Virus record (IMG/VR): IMGVR_UViG_3300050821_005814
Coordinates: 1-64,000 of that record
DNA from: a virus
Reading direction: 5' to 3' (one strand)
Length of the DNA: 64,000 nt
The position numbers and the translations under genes are program-made. Shown piece by piece: positions 1-8,541 of this stretch; the first letter of the stretch is position 1, and the number at the start of each line of letters is the position of its first letter. The notes under the pieces were generated by a model. The model was not told the DNA's origin and ran no database searches. It saw only the letters and a program-made list of their open reading frames with translations.

Positions 1-315
1 ATCTATGTTGCGCGCTGCGTGCACGATCAACACCTCATCCCCTACTGCGACAGGATATGTCGCCATGTACCCGCCGCCATGCTGCACAACAAGCGGGACA
101 TCGGGTATGATTGGCAGGTTCTGCAACCCGACAGTACCATCAGCCGATGCTACCTTCCCTTGGATAGCTGGCTGCACATCGACCGTGATCTTGCCGCCAA
201 GGTCGGACACCTTCGTGATCATGCCCGGCTGCGCTGTCCAAATCTGGACCTGCCGCCCATCCATGATCAATTGCAGCGCATCATGCTCGCTCGCAATGCG
301 TTCATAGAAGTCCAT
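1..315 (-). CDS. Baseplate spike, Gp138-like N-terminal domain (partial)
   Basis: This gene starts at ATG 315, sharing one base with the TAA of the upstream hub candidate, and runs off the left edge after 105 codons. The visible protein begins MDFYERIASEHDALQLIMDG. It has an OB-like stretch (PGMITKVSDLGGKITVDVQP, then LPIIPDVPLV, then YPVAVGDEVLIV) typical of the N-terminal domain of phage Gp138/gpV-type membrane-piercing spike proteins. That domain sits at the tip of contractile-tail baseplates. The family call rests on this pattern and on position last in the baseplate series. The C-terminal spike is outside the window. Confidence 0.75.
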   Translation of the reverse strand, partial: MDFYERIASEHDALQLIMDGRQVQIWTAQPGMITKVSDLGGKITVDVQPAIQGKVASADGTVGLQNLPIIPDVPLVVQHGGGYMATYPVAVGDEVLIVHAARNID

Positions 316-1385
316 TACGGGGGAATCCCCGTCGGTAGGTCCAGCACGGCCCCCGTGATTGGCACCTTCGCCGTTGGATCAATCGACAAGCACAGCATGT
401 CTGTGTACCAATCGTTCCCGCGGTTGTCGCCGGTGTGATCAACGAACAGCACCTTGTAGAAGCCATCAGCCTCCGTCGACGGGAAAAAGTTTACGGCGGT
501 AAACGCCATGTTGACAGGCGGCTGTTGGATCAGCGCATTGGCAATTTGCACGCGCCGACCAATGCCGATGTTGGGGTTGAGTAAGCAGCGCGCACGTACA
601 CCGTCTTGCGTCAACTCCGGCAAGCCGATCAGTCCCGTGTCAGAGCGCAGCACAATGGCAGGAAGGTCAAGGTAGCCAGTGCGCGGCACAAACTGAATGG
701 TGTTGTTGCCATCGAAGAACCATGAGTTGTCATGCGACGCAGCGACATCGCGCAACACGTCACGCCCCATACCGAACAGCGCACGTCCTCGAGGCGACGC
801 GGCGGGAGGTGTGACAGGCACAGCATTTGCAGCACCAGGGGACACGGCTGGCGGGTTGCCAAGCGTCACGCCAAACTGCCCGTTGCTCTTCGACTTCGCT
901 ACTGCATTCGCGACGTCTGTCTGACTGTAGCCGGCAGCAAGCGTCGCATTGACAATGCCCCAATTGTGCGGCGCGTCACTGCTGGACGCAAAGATGTCGC
1001 AGTAGGTCGTCGTCGCGTCTTCTTTGCCCGTCCGCGTGTAGCGAATGGTGCCACTGAATATGGTGCCATACGCTGCCGTCGTGTACCCAGCCTTGAGAAT
1101 GATCTGCCCATTGCTGGACGCATTCCCCGAATTGGCCAAGCCCCACTCAGACGGCGTTACGCCAAGCCCCTGGATGAACCTGACTGTGTTCTGCGCTGGG
1201 TTGTATAGGCGGACCTCCAGCGTGTCTGGCGTGCTGCTGACCCAATGGCGGACCTTGAAGTGCGCATGCAATGCCGTGCCTATTGCGTCATTGGGGACTA
1301 TGAGCTCACGCCCATTGCCTTGCTGGTCCGCGATGACCAGCGACATCTTGCGAATGAATTGCGCGCCTGCTGTGCTGCCGCTCAT
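315..1385 (-). CDS. Baseplate hub candidate
   Basis: A 356-residue protein between the plug-like protein and the Gp138-like spike, where contractile phages keep the baseplate hub (gp27-type) gene. The sequence is rich in beta-strand-like segments. A proline/alanine linker near residues 175-200 separates two halves that could be two hub domains. There is no signal peptide or membrane segment. The ATG overlaps the previous stop by four bases (ATGA), implying coupled translation. I recognise no specific motif, so the function is inferred from order and length. Confidence 0.6.
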   Translation of the reverse strand: MSGSTAGAQFIRKMSLVIADQQGNGRELIVPNDAIGTALHAHFKVRHWVSSTPDTLEVRLYNPAQNTVRFIQGLGVTPSEWGLANSGNASSNGQIILKAGYTTAAYGTIFSGTIRYTRTGKEDATTTYCDIFASSSDAPHNWGIVNATLAAGYSQTDVANAVAKSKSNGQFGVTLGNPPAVSPGAANAVPVTPPAASPRGRALFGMGRDVLRDVAASHDNSWFFDGNNTIQFVPRTGYLDLPAIVLRSDTGLIGLPELTQDGVRARCLLNPNIGIGRRVQIANALIQQPPVNMAFTAVNFFPSTEADGFYKVLFVDHTGDNRGNDWYTDMLCLSIDPTAKVPITGAVLDLPTGIPP

Positions 1386-1696
1386 GGGATTAGGAAGTAG
1401 AGTTGCGCATCAGCACCGAGATCCTCGAATGCTGCTACTTTGTTGGGGTCGGATCCGCATTGCAGGATGAGCAGGCCGCCAAAGCCCAAGTAGTCGTACT
1501 GCTCCAGCAGGTTCGTTGTCGGCACCATGCTTATGCCGCAGACGATCGGATTGCTTGCTTGGTCGTTGATGTCAAGCGTCCAACCAGCTTCGGGGTCGTC
1601 CATGTAGAAGATGTTGAGAACATAAGTCACGCCAACCAGCGTCACGCTCAATGTCTGCGGTGCTGCAATCAGGGGGATGAGAACAACGGTCGACAT
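1382..1696 (-). CDS. Baseplate plug protein-like
   Basis: A 104-residue protein lying between a Dit-like protein and the hub candidate. It opens with a short beta-rich segment (STVVLIPLIAAPQTLSVTLV), then YVLNIFYMDDPEAGWTLDI and a GLLILQCGSDPN stretch. This resembles the small plug protein described for the baseplate of cyanophage Pam3 (gp18), which closes the tube end. ATG 1696 was chosen because GGAGGGTGA lies upstream; a GTG at 1702 overlapping the previous stop is the alternative. The family match is from memory of the pattern. Confidence 0.6.
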   Translation of the reverse strand: MSTVVLIPLIAAPQTLSVTLVGVTYVLNIFYMDDPEAGWTLDINDQASNPIVCGISMVPTTNLLEQYDYLGFGGLLILQCGSDPNKVAAFEDLGADAQLYFLIP

Positions 1697-1698
1697 GC

Positions 1699-2358
1699 TC
1701 ACCCTCCCTGCACTGGTAGACCGAGACCGAGCGTCTCATTGAGGTGCACAAGGATACTTGGCCCTTGTGGTGTAGGCTGCTGTGGCCCCTGACTTTGGTT
1801 GGGGGATGTCTGCTGCGGAAATGTCTGCTGATCCTGCGATGGGACTTGCGTTGATTGCGTCGATACGATGATCACTTCCTGACAGACAGCAACGACCATG
1901 AGCGAGTTCTCAGTGTTCACATCGGTCACAACCATCAAGGATGGCATCGCCATATTCGTGTACATGCGCTTGCCGGTGAAGACGCTAAACAGCTTACCGC
2001 TGATACGCATCGCGAGCAGCTTCTTGTACACCTGCTGCACATAACCGTCGCCAAACAGTCCGCCGATCAAATTGGCGGGATCCAACTGCGTCAGGTCCGC
2101 TGCCCCCGACAGCAACGTCGCTGGCGATATGAGGATGGAATTGCTCCACGCCCAGCGCAGCGTAACTTCTGCCGGCATGACATACATGTGATCATTGACT
2201 GGCGCACCGAACTCGACTGGGTGCTGTGTGATCGTCATACGATCGACATGCCGCTCCTCAATCGCGCATCCAGGAATGATCGTGCCAATCGCGCGATGGG
2301 TCTGGAACAGTACGGTCGACAGTCCCGATAGGATGCCAGCTGCTGCGGAGAAGCTCAT
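1699..2358 (-). CDS. Dit-like tail protein
   Basis: A 219-residue protein just after the tape measure. The N-terminal region up to about residue 160 contains HRAIGTIIPGCAIEERHVDR, then ITQHPVEFGAPVNDHMYV and the LRWAWSNS segment. This is the usual opening of Dit-like (distal tail) proteins of contractile phages, which join tail tube to baseplate hub. Residues about 165-200 are low complexity and rich in Gln, Pro and Ser, probably a flexible linker. ATG 2358 overlaps the tape-measure stop (ATGA). Confidence 0.7.
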   Translation of the reverse strand: MSFSAAAGILSGLSTVLFQTHRAIGTIIPGCAIEERHVDRMTITQHPVEFGAPVNDHMYVMPAEVTLRWAWSNSILISPATLLSGAADLTQLDPANLIGGLFGDGYVQQVYKKLLAMRISGKLFSVFTGKRMYTNMAMPSLMVVTDVNTENSLMVVAVCQEVIIVSTQSTQVPSQDQQTFPQQTSPNQSQGPQQPTPQGPSILVHLNETLGLGLPVQGG

Positions 2359-4382
2359 CGCACAGCTCCTTGCGCTGTGCGTATCGCATTGCGTGTCGCG
2401 TCTTCATGTCCGCCGAGCACAAGCCCAGCGGCTGTACGCGCATCGCTCACGCCGCTAATGTTGATGGTCGTCTGCTGGTTGAGCGTCGCACCGCCACCCC
2501 CATCACCACTCCCGCCCCGCGGTAGCAATGCAGCCATATCGCGTGCAGCAGCAACATGCCCTGGACGGTCTCTCTCCATCAACGCAGACCCACCAGACTC
2601 AAATGGGAATGCTGCGTTGGCTTGCGCATCGATATCATAGCGCGGATCACGCAAATGCTCGAGCAGCGCGCGGAACTGCGGCGACCGCAACTCAGACAGC
2701 GTGTACTGATAGTCGACCTCCTCATTCGACATTCCAGGATGCGCAGCACCAAATGCATCACGCGCTACGCGACGATCACCTGTATCCTGCCAAATACCAA
2801 ATCCTGGGTGCGCCGTACCAGGGGGGTCGTGCTCAGCAGGTATGCTACGCAAGCCAGACTCCACATACCCCATGCCAACCATTGCAGCAGCACCCTCTGG
2901 CGACAGCCCTAAGTCCTGCATGAATCGCTGCATAAAGGTCTTTGCGCGCTCTTGCACAGGAGCCGATGGCGGCCCAGGTTTGCTCCCACCACCGCCGCCA
3001 GGCGCACCTCCCCCACCGCCGCCCCAGGAGAACCATGGCTTGACATTGAGATCCCACCATGACGGCCCATCTTTCGGGCGGGTATCAGGCGGTATTGGTG
3101 CGCCAGTCGTCTTATTGTCAATCCACTCCAGCACAGACGCAATTTGATGCAGCACCTCGCCCAGCCGCAGTATCGGGAACACTGCTTTCGCGAGACGCTC
3201 AGCTAGTCCAGGTCCCCACCTACTGACGGACTCTGAAAACTTGCTGAGAGCTGTCTCGATACCATTGGGTCCTACGACGAGATCGACGATGTGTTCGAGC
3301 GCTGCCCCAATATGCCCCAGCGCTGTAATCGCATTGTCAACGTCTGGTTGCCATTGCTCCCATGGTATGATGTGGGGCATCTGTTCACGGAATGCGCGGT
3401 AGTCGCTAAGGATTGTCAGGAACAACCCGCCGAAGAGCAATGCGCGGCCGAGGGGCGACGCGACAAATGAGCTATTGAGCAGAACCCATGCAGCACCCAA
3501 AGCGCCGACGATCTCAATGACGCGCTGTACTTCAGGTGGTAGTGATTGAAACCCAGCGATCAACCCATTGAACGCCCAACCGACAGTATCCGCCATCTTC
3601 TCAACGACATCCATTGCGGACAGAAAGGCGTGCGCGACGAACTCAATGGCAGCAGCGATACGTTCAAAGTTGTTCTCGAGGAACTCGCGGAAGTGCTGGA
3701 TGTCTTGCGTAACGCGTTGCGACAGCGCTTCGTTGACTTTGATGCGCAGCACATAGAATGCTGACCCAAGGAAGGTCAGTTCGTTTGTCAGCTTGTGCGC
3801 GTCGTCGGTCGCTTGCGTCAGATTGACATGCGCGCGGCGGAGCTGTTCGTTGAAGACCCCCTGGTTGCGCTGCAGATCAGGGTTCTCAATGGCTTGCAAC
3901 TCGCGGAAGCCAATACCCATCTGCTGCGCACGCGCAATCGCGAGGTACTGCGGCATTTGGCGGAAGCGGGCACCGAGTTGCGTGAGCGCCTGGGTGGGGT
4001 CTTGGTTTGGATTGACGCCAAGCGCGGACACAAGGCCCGCAGCTCCAGGCGAGCTTCGCAGGAACATGGCGAAGCTCTCAATAGCCGACCGCATACCACC
4101 GACAGAGCTGCCGACAGTGCTAGCCGCTTGCGACAATGTCAGGAGGTTTTGTGCAGCCGCGTTGGTGCGCTGCGATGCCCAGTAGAGATCGTTTAGCCCA
4201 TCGGCCATCTGCGAGACAGCAGCTACGACTGTGACGGCAGCCGCCTCCGCAGCCGCAGCCAACTGCGCAACGCGCAGCGTCGCTAGCGCAATGTGATCGA
4301 AGAACTGCCGGCTCTTGTTCTCATCGACCTTGAAGCCGAGTGAGATCAAAAACTCGCGCAGTACCTGGGCGTCGATCGCCAT
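2355..4382 (-). CDS. Tape measure protein with C-terminal tail lysozyme domain
   Basis: A 675-residue protein directly downstream of the tail assembly chaperones, the standard tape-measure position. It sets tail length and is ejected with the DNA. Residues about 1-420 are alanine-rich and helical with hydrophobic stretches near 35-60 and 285-320. A Gly/Pro linker at about 445-475 precedes a phage tail lysozyme-like domain at roughly 477-620. That domain has LSPEGAAAMVGMGYVESG and GFGIWQ motifs with Glu508 as candidate catalytic acid, and FESGG further on. The domain probably opens peptidoglycan locally. No other endolysin was recognised. The protein is short for a tape measure, so the tail is probably short to medium. 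Confidence 0.85.
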   Translation of the reverse strand: MAIDAQVLREFLISLGFKVDENKSRQFFDHIALATLRVAQLAAAAEAAAVTVVAAVSQMADGLNDLYWASQRTNAAAQNLLTLSQAASTVGSSVGGMRSAIESFAMFLRSSPGAAGLVSALGVNPNQDPTQALTQLGARFRQMPQYLAIARAQQMGIGFRELQAIENPDLQRNQGVFNEQLRRAHVNLTQATDDAHKLTNELTFLGSAFYVLRIKVNEALSQRVTQDIQHFREFLENNFERIAAAIEFVAHAFLSAMDVVEKMADTVGWAFNGLIAGFQSLPPEVQRVIEIVGALGAAWVLLNSSFVASPLGRALLFGGLFLTILSDYRAFREQMPHIIPWEQWQPDVDNAITALGHIGAALEHIVDLVVGPNGIETALSKFSESVSRWGPGLAERLAKAVFPILRLGEVLHQIASVLEWIDNKTTGAPIPPDTRPKDGPSWWDLNVKPWFSWGGGGGGAPGGGGGSKPGPPSAPVQERAKTFMQRFMQDLGLSPEGAAAMVGMGYVESGLRSIPAEHDPPGTAHPGFGIWQDTGDRRVARDAFGAAHPGMSNEEVDYQYTLSELRSPQFRALLEHLRDPRYDIDAQANAAFPFESGGSALMERDRPGHVAAARDMAALLPRGGSGDGGGGATLNQQTTINISGVSDARTAAGLVLGGHEDATRNAIRTAQGAVR

Positions 4383-4385
4383 TAG

Positions 4386-4990
4386 CTAGGGACTCTTGTT
4401 TGCGTCATGGTAGCGGGCTTCATTTTCATCCTGCACATCCAGCGCGTCATTCGCCTGCGCGATCTCCGCTATGGTGATCGCGCCATTAAAGAGGGACTCG
4501 CCCTTGAACACCCCGCGTAGGATTGGACGCCATATCCAATCCGTACCGTCAGCCATAGTCACCCATTTGACTACGCGCTTGGTTGCGGGGGGCCGTCTTG
4601 CGAAACTTGCTGCGGCAGGGCGGGAATAAAACCCGCGAAGTTGTCCATCAGGACAAAGTAGACTAGCTGCACCATCGTTGGCATGGTGATGTCCTGGAAC
4701 TGCATTGCTTTCGCGCTGCGGTTCCATATCGTGACCCAGACGCCATCCCTTTGCGTCTGGACATCTCCCAAGCACTTGTCAAACACGTACGCGCAGTCTT
4801 CGTCAGGCAAGCTCGAGATACCCTTGCCGATCTTGACTGCGAATTCCTCGACATCTCTCGTCGGTGATCGTGCTATCTCAGCGAGCGTGTCCATGAGCGG
4901 CATGAGCCGCTTCATGACATAGAACTGGTCCATCGCGGATAGCGTGCGCGATGATCTGTACTGCGCGTCATTCACGTTAACGTCGATCAA
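4386..4990 (-). CDS. Tail assembly chaperone, -1 frameshift fusion (gpGT-like)
   Basis: Predicted extended product. Ribosomes read the short chaperone to the CCCCCCG heptamer, slip back one base and continue in the -1 frame to the stop at 4386. This gives about 201 residues: 135 from the first frame plus 66 beginning ATKRVVKWVTMADGTDWIW. The second frame is open throughout the overlap. It could alternatively be translated alone from ATG 4556 (56 aa, MADGTDWIW), but only a weak GGGTG precedes that start. In known phages the extended form bridges the tape measure and tube protein. The frameshift is inferred from sequence architecture. Confidence 0.65.
4571..4990 (-). CDS. Tail assembly chaperone, short form (gpG-like)
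   Basis: A 139-residue helical protein between the tail tube and tape measure genes, the location of the tail assembly chaperone that coats the tape measure during tube polymerisation. The start is a TTG at 4990 with GGAG eight bases upstream; a GTG five codons later is possible. The protein ends in a Gln/Pro-rich tail (QQVSQDGPPQPSA). A run of six C residues just before the end forms a slippery heptamer leading into the overlapping -1 frame, as in lambda G/GT. Confidence 0.75.
   Translation of the reverse strand: MIDVNVNDAQYRSSRTLSAMDQFYVMKRLMPLMDTLAEIARSPTRDVEEFAVKIGKGISSLPDEDCAYVFDKCLGDVQTQRDGVWVTIWNRSAKAMQFQDITMPTMVQLVYFVLMDNFAGFIPALPQQVSQDGPPQPSA
4586..4592 (-). promoter_or_regulatory. 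Slippery heptamer CCCCCCG for -1 frameshifting
   Basis: On the minus strand the zero-frame codons read GGC CCC CCG, so the heptamer C CCC CCG fits the X XXY YYZ pattern of programmed -1 frameshift sites. Shifting here moves the ribosome into the frame that stays open to 4386. Confidence 0.6.
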
Positions 4991-5016
4991 GGTCCTGACT
5001 CCTTTGATCTATAGGT

Positions 5017-5466
5017 TCAGCCAAGCACGCTGTCGATGTAGCCGCAATTGAAAGCCCATTCGTTGACATTGCCGTTGGCGGCATATGTAATCCCTGGAAA
5101 GCGCCGGAACGCAACGCCCTGCGCAATCGTCGCATCGCCGCGCGCAACGTCGGCGATATGCAGGATGTTGTTACCCCATACTGCCGATGACACCGCTTGC
5201 GTGTCATACATCGCTTGCAGTAGCGCATTTGTCGGCGACGTTTTCAGTACGCGCACCGTGATCGTGCCGGACTTGTCCGCACGAAGACTGTGCATGGGGG
5301 TGCCGTCAGCGCCGATAGTCATGGTATCACGATCGCCGTTACGCTCGATCGTGATACCCTCTTCCGCGTCACCCGACCCTTCGCCGAGATTGACGTTCCC
5401 ACCAGGCCCCGTGATGTTTGCGACGACATCAAGGAACGAGTAGGTACCAGATGGCAGACCAGCCAT
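5017..5466 (-). CDS. Tail tube protein (DUF3277-like)
   Basis: A 149-residue protein immediately after the sheath gene, the usual tube position. It begins MAGLPSGTYSFLDVVANITG and carries ITIERNGDRDTMTIGADG, SLRADKSGTITVRVLKTSPTN and ending NVNEWAFNCGYIDSVLG, a layout I associate with the DUF3277 tail tube family. It forms the inner conduit for DNA. ATG 5466 is preceded by a strong AGGAGG site. A short linker of about 29 bases separates it from the sheath gene, consistent with co-expression. Confidence 0.85.
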   Translation of the reverse strand: MAGLPSGTYSFLDVVANITGPGGNVNLGEGSGDAEEGITIERNGDRDTMTIGADGTPMHSLRADKSGTITVRVLKTSPTNALLQAMYDTQAVSSAVWGNNILHIADVARGDATIAQGVAFRRFPGITYAANGNVNEWAFNCGYIDSVLG

Positions 5467-5495
5467 AGATCAAACCTCCTACTTACAAAAATGCC

Positions 5496-7034
5496 TCAGC
5501 GATTGACCTGGATACCCACATTGGCAAAGTGGATAGCGCCAGCAAGCTTGCATGCCACCTGGATGGGGACAGACTTCCGTGCCTCGCGATCAGCCTGCGC
5601 TTGCGAGGCAATAGGCGGGGCGTAGACGTAGAACCCAGCAGTAAGCGTGTCGCCAGTCTGCAAGGAACCAAACTGCAGTGCGCTCGTCCAGACGCCAGGT
5701 GCTACAAGCCCATTGTTGACAGCAGCGTTCATCGACGCTGCGATGTTCGTCACGATCTGCTGGTTACCAGCATCTGTCTGCGGAATCTTCGTTGGCGTCT
5801 GGTAGAAGAGATTCCACAGATTGGTCTGTACAAAATTCTGCAGCCAGTCGAGGCCGGTCACCTCATCGAAGAAGTAGCCATTACACATGACGCCCTGCTG
5901 AATGATCGAAGCGCCATTCTGGTAGGTCGCGTAGACGTTGCAGTTCTTCTGGTTGAGCGACGCAGCCTGCGACTCCGTGAGTACCTCTGGGATGACGCCC
6001 GGCTCCTGCTTGAACTTCATGGTGAGCGTACTGTTCTGCGCGGAGTAGTTCACCGTGAAGTCGCGACCGTAGAACGACGCAACGGCGTAGGGCGAGGTTG
6101 ACGAGTACTGAATAAAGCTTCGGAAGTAGCCAAGCGACTCCATCACGGACGCAAGGTCTGTGTTGATATTGCTCAGCAGGATGTTGCTCTCGTTGCTCGT
6201 GATGCCATAGATGTGGCTTGTGCCAAGCGCCTGAATCATCCCCCCGACTGCTTCATGCGATGCATCCGAGATATCCGTGATGTTGATCGGCGCGAACATG
6301 AAGCCATACACGGACTGGTTACCCAACGTCGACCCAAGCAACACATTCGCTGCTGTCAATGGTGTTTCAGCAGCGATGCCAGCGATCGGTGGGACAGCAC
6401 CAGACGCAGCGGTACCACCGATGAGGGCGGAGATGTCTGTGCCGCTCCCTGCTGTTGACAGGAAGCTCATGGTCGATGACGTGCCGGTTGTGCCAGACGT
6501 CATCACGAAGCGCGTATTGCTGTCTGGCGCATACACGCATGTCGTACCAGCAAGCGCAGCATTCAGCGCTGCCTGAATGATCGACGCTGCGCCGTTGAGA
6601 TTGGTGATGCCGGTAAAGTTCAACCCGGAGATCGTATGCAGCGACCCATTGATCGAGATGTTGAAGCTGCCAGTCGAGATCGCCTGCAGCGATGCAAGCA
6701 ATGCCACTTGTTGCGATGCAGACAGCAAAGCGCACTCAAGGATACCTGCTGTCGCCTGCTGCGCCCAACGCCCAATATAGAGGATGGCTGGCTGCGGGTT
6801 CTGCTCGAAGAACAACTGCGCTGCCTGATACTCTGGCGTTGTGCTGCCAAAGTCAGCTTGCACCCCGCTGAACTGCGAGTACTGCCTGATACGCTGACTG
6901 ACATCGATCACAGGCGAGGGGCCACCGATCAGCAACGCGCCGAAGTTACGCGTTCCCGTTGCAGTCGGCGAGATCGTGACGGCGACATTGATGACGTCTG
7001 AAACTGCCAAGCCGGACCCAGTGGTACCGCTCAT
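5496..7034 (-). CDS. Tail sheath protein (DUF3383-like)
   Basis: A 512-residue protein matching the DUF3383 sheath pattern: VINVAVTISPTATGTRNFGA at the start, the AQLFFEQNPQPAILYIGRW segment near residue 70-90, MKFKQEPGVIPEVLTESQA near the middle and a C-terminal AREARK-like helix (QADREARKSVPIQVACKLAG). The contractile sheath surrounds the tube and drives injection. It is the clearest evidence for a contractile tail. ATG 7034 has GAGGAAT upstream. Neighbours are the neck terminator upstream and tube downstream. Confidence 0.9.
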   Translation of the reverse strand: MSGTTGSGLAVSDVINVAVTISPTATGTRNFGALLIGGPSPVIDVSQRIRQYSQFSGVQADFGSTTPEYQAAQLFFEQNPQPAILYIGRWAQQATAGILECALLSASQQVALLASLQAISTGSFNISINGSLHTISGLNFTGITNLNGAASIIQAALNAALAGTTCVYAPDSNTRFVMTSGTTGTSSTMSFLSTAGSGTDISALIGGTAASGAVPPIAGIAAETPLTAANVLLGSTLGNQSVYGFMFAPINITDISDASHEAVGGMIQALGTSHIYGITSNESNILLSNINTDLASVMESLGYFRSFIQYSSTSPYAVASFYGRDFTVNYSAQNSTLTMKFKQEPGVIPEVLTESQAASLNQKNCNVYATYQNGASIIQQGVMCNGYFFDEVTGLDWLQNFVQTNLWNLFYQTPTKIPQTDAGNQQIVTNIAASMNAAVNNGLVAPGVWTSALQFGSLQTGDTLTAGFYVYAPPIASQAQADREARKSVPIQVACKLAGAIHFANVGIQVNR

Positions 7035-7069
7035 AGTACATTCCTCACAAGCTAAATGTGGTAGTCGAA

Positions 7070-7798
7070 CTAAACGCCGAAGCCAGGCTTACCTGTCTCA
7101 TCGGTTCCAGGGCGCCCTGAGTCGTCAATAGCCGGCACAAAGAGCGGCGGCGTTGGCGAGGGAGGTGCGCCAATCACAGGCACATCGAAAGGCTCTGCTG
7201 CGGGAGGCGTCTGGTCTGTGTTTAGCGTCCCTACCACATCGACCAGATACTCAATCGGGTAGGTCGTGATGATCTCGCGTGTCAGGTTGATCTCCAAGTC
7301 GACGCGTGAGATCCATTGCAGGTTAACGGCTTCGGGGACTGCACGAATGGTGCCGATGCCGCGCAGCTTGACGCCCTGCTTGTACAGGGGGTCAAGGTTT
7401 TGCTTGATCTGCAGGCTGCGGCGCAGGAGCGATGCATTGCCGCGCGCATGCGGACCATAGAACGATGCGAGCAAGCCGATTTCTTCATAGACCGCTTGGT
7501 TGAGCGAGCCAATCCCTTGCGGCGTTGCTAGCTCATACTCATAATCCCAACCATCCTGCGCTTGCGTCACAATGCCGATCGCGCACCAGTCGGTGCTGGG
7601 CGAAGGTTGCGTTGGCGGTAGGTTGGGATCGTTTGTCGGCGCTTGCCAACGCGGACGGACAAGCGATGGGGGAAGCGTCAATATGCCAGCGACGACGGAC
7701 TGAATGAGGTCAGCGAACGCGTCATCGTCAATGACAAGGTTTTGCGCTGGGAGAAGCGGCCCGCCAGTAGCAGATGTGTTGGAGTTCGTCTCGCTCAC
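7070..7798 (-). CDS. Neck/tail terminator protein, gp12-like
   Basis: A 242-residue protein just before the sheath gene. The core, residues about 20-190, contains LIQSVVAGILTLPPSLVRPRW, a conserved WCAIGIV segment and TREIITTYPIEYLVDVVGTL. This is like the neck terminator family of DUF3383-type myophages that caps the tail at the neck. The C-terminus is a proline-rich, probably disordered tail. The start is a GTG at 7798, shortly after the stop of the upstream gene. Confidence 0.65.
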   Translation of the reverse strand: MSETNSNTSATGGPLLPAQNLVIDDDAFADLIQSVVAGILTLPPSLVRPRWQAPTNDPNLPPTQPSPSTDWCAIGIVTQAQDGWDYEYELATPQGIGSLNQAVYEEIGLLASFYGPHARGNASLLRRSLQIKQNLDPLYKQGVKLRGIGTIRAVPEAVNLQWISRVDLEINLTREIITTYPIEYLVDVVGTLNTDQTPPAAEPFDVPVIGAPPSPTPPLFVPAIDDSGRPGTDETGKPGFGV

Positions 7799-7802
7799 TT
7801 AG

Positions 7803-8126
7803 TTAAGTCTGCACGTGTATTGTATGCGATCCATGCTGCTGCCCATGCTTACGTGCAGCATGAGTCGCTTCCTTGAAGGATCCGCTATGGAATGTCGTTT
7901 GCCCGTGTAGAGCACCCCCCTCATGCTTGAATGCCCAATTGCCTCTGCCGCGCGGCGCTTTACCATGCGTGAAACTATAATTGTTCTGCCCTCTAACCTC
8001 AGGCATCTTACGCTGACCCTTCTTCATGCCCGGCACGCCATAATCATGCGCTACGCGCTGGATAGCATCGGTTGCGGATGCGCCAAGCTTGCGCTGTGTT
8101 GCAAGTGCATCCAATGTCCTACTCAT
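7803..8126 (-). CDS. Small protein with GVPGMKKGQ motif, copy A
   Basis: A 107-residue basic protein, start ATG 8126 overlapping the upstream stop by eight bases. Its first 40 residues (SRTLDALATQRKLGAS, TDAIQRVAHDYGVPGMKKGQ) are nearly identical to those of the gene at 8541..8930, while the rest differs. The H-x-YGVPGMKKG segment resembles the short HHGVKGMKWG-type peptide found in many phage structural proteins. The C-terminal half is rich in His and Gly. It lies among head-tail joining genes, so a minor structural role is possible but not shown. Confidence 0.7.
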   Translation of the reverse strand: MSRTLDALATQRKLGASATDAIQRVAHDYGVPGMKKGQRKMPEVRGQNNYSFTHGKAPRGRGNWAFKHEGGALHGQTTFHSGSFKEATHAARKHGQQHGSHTIHVQT

Positions 8127-8541
8127 CGCAATCATCCTCTGCTTCATCGCCATCACTATCTTCGGGCTGCGACTGGTCGGTCAGGTCATGTAGCGTGCAG
8201 GTCGCGTTGATAAACCCCCTGCCCCATTGCGACCAGGGTTGCACATTCGACACGACATACCGCCGTCCTTCCCACAGCACTGTGTCCGCAGCACGCACAC
8301 CATCGTTGATGCGCAGCGGGTAGCGCGTGTAGATTGTCAGCGCACCTTCAACGCGAACGGAGTCTGGCAATAGCTGCAAGCCGCGTGGCGTTGCTGGCTG
8401 CACAGAACCGTGCGTCTTAATCGTTTTGTTCGTGAACGTCGCGCGACCATTGCTCCCAACTATCTCAATTGCCTGGACGACGCGGAACTCCATGTCGAAG
8501 TCGACGTCATCGACGATATCGCTGAGATCAATGGTCGCCAT
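8119..8541 (-). CDS. Head-tail adaptor or joining protein candidate
   Basis: A 140-residue protein flanked by the two GMKKG paralogues and situated between the tail completion protein and the neck terminator. Beta-rich segments such as VRVEGALTIYTRYPLRINDG, VLWEGRRYVVSNVQPW and a late Trp/Thr-rich strand fit a small head-tail connector, though I know no diagnostic motif. The tail is very acidic (residues about 125-140). The ATG shares one base with the upstream TAA. Confidence 0.5.
   Translation of the reverse strand: MATIDLSDIVDDVDFDMEFRVVQAIEIVGSNGRATFTNKTIKTHGSVQPATPRGLQLLPDSVRVEGALTIYTRYPLRINDGVRAADTVLWEGRRYVVSNVQPWSQWGRGFINATCTLHDLTDQSQPEDSDGDEAEDDCDE

Noticed and set aside
4386-4556. 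Independent 56-residue gene starting at ATG 4556
   Set aside because: Its frame is open far upstream and joins the chaperone frame at a slippery heptamer; the upstream ribosome site is weak. Kept as the alternative to frameshifting.
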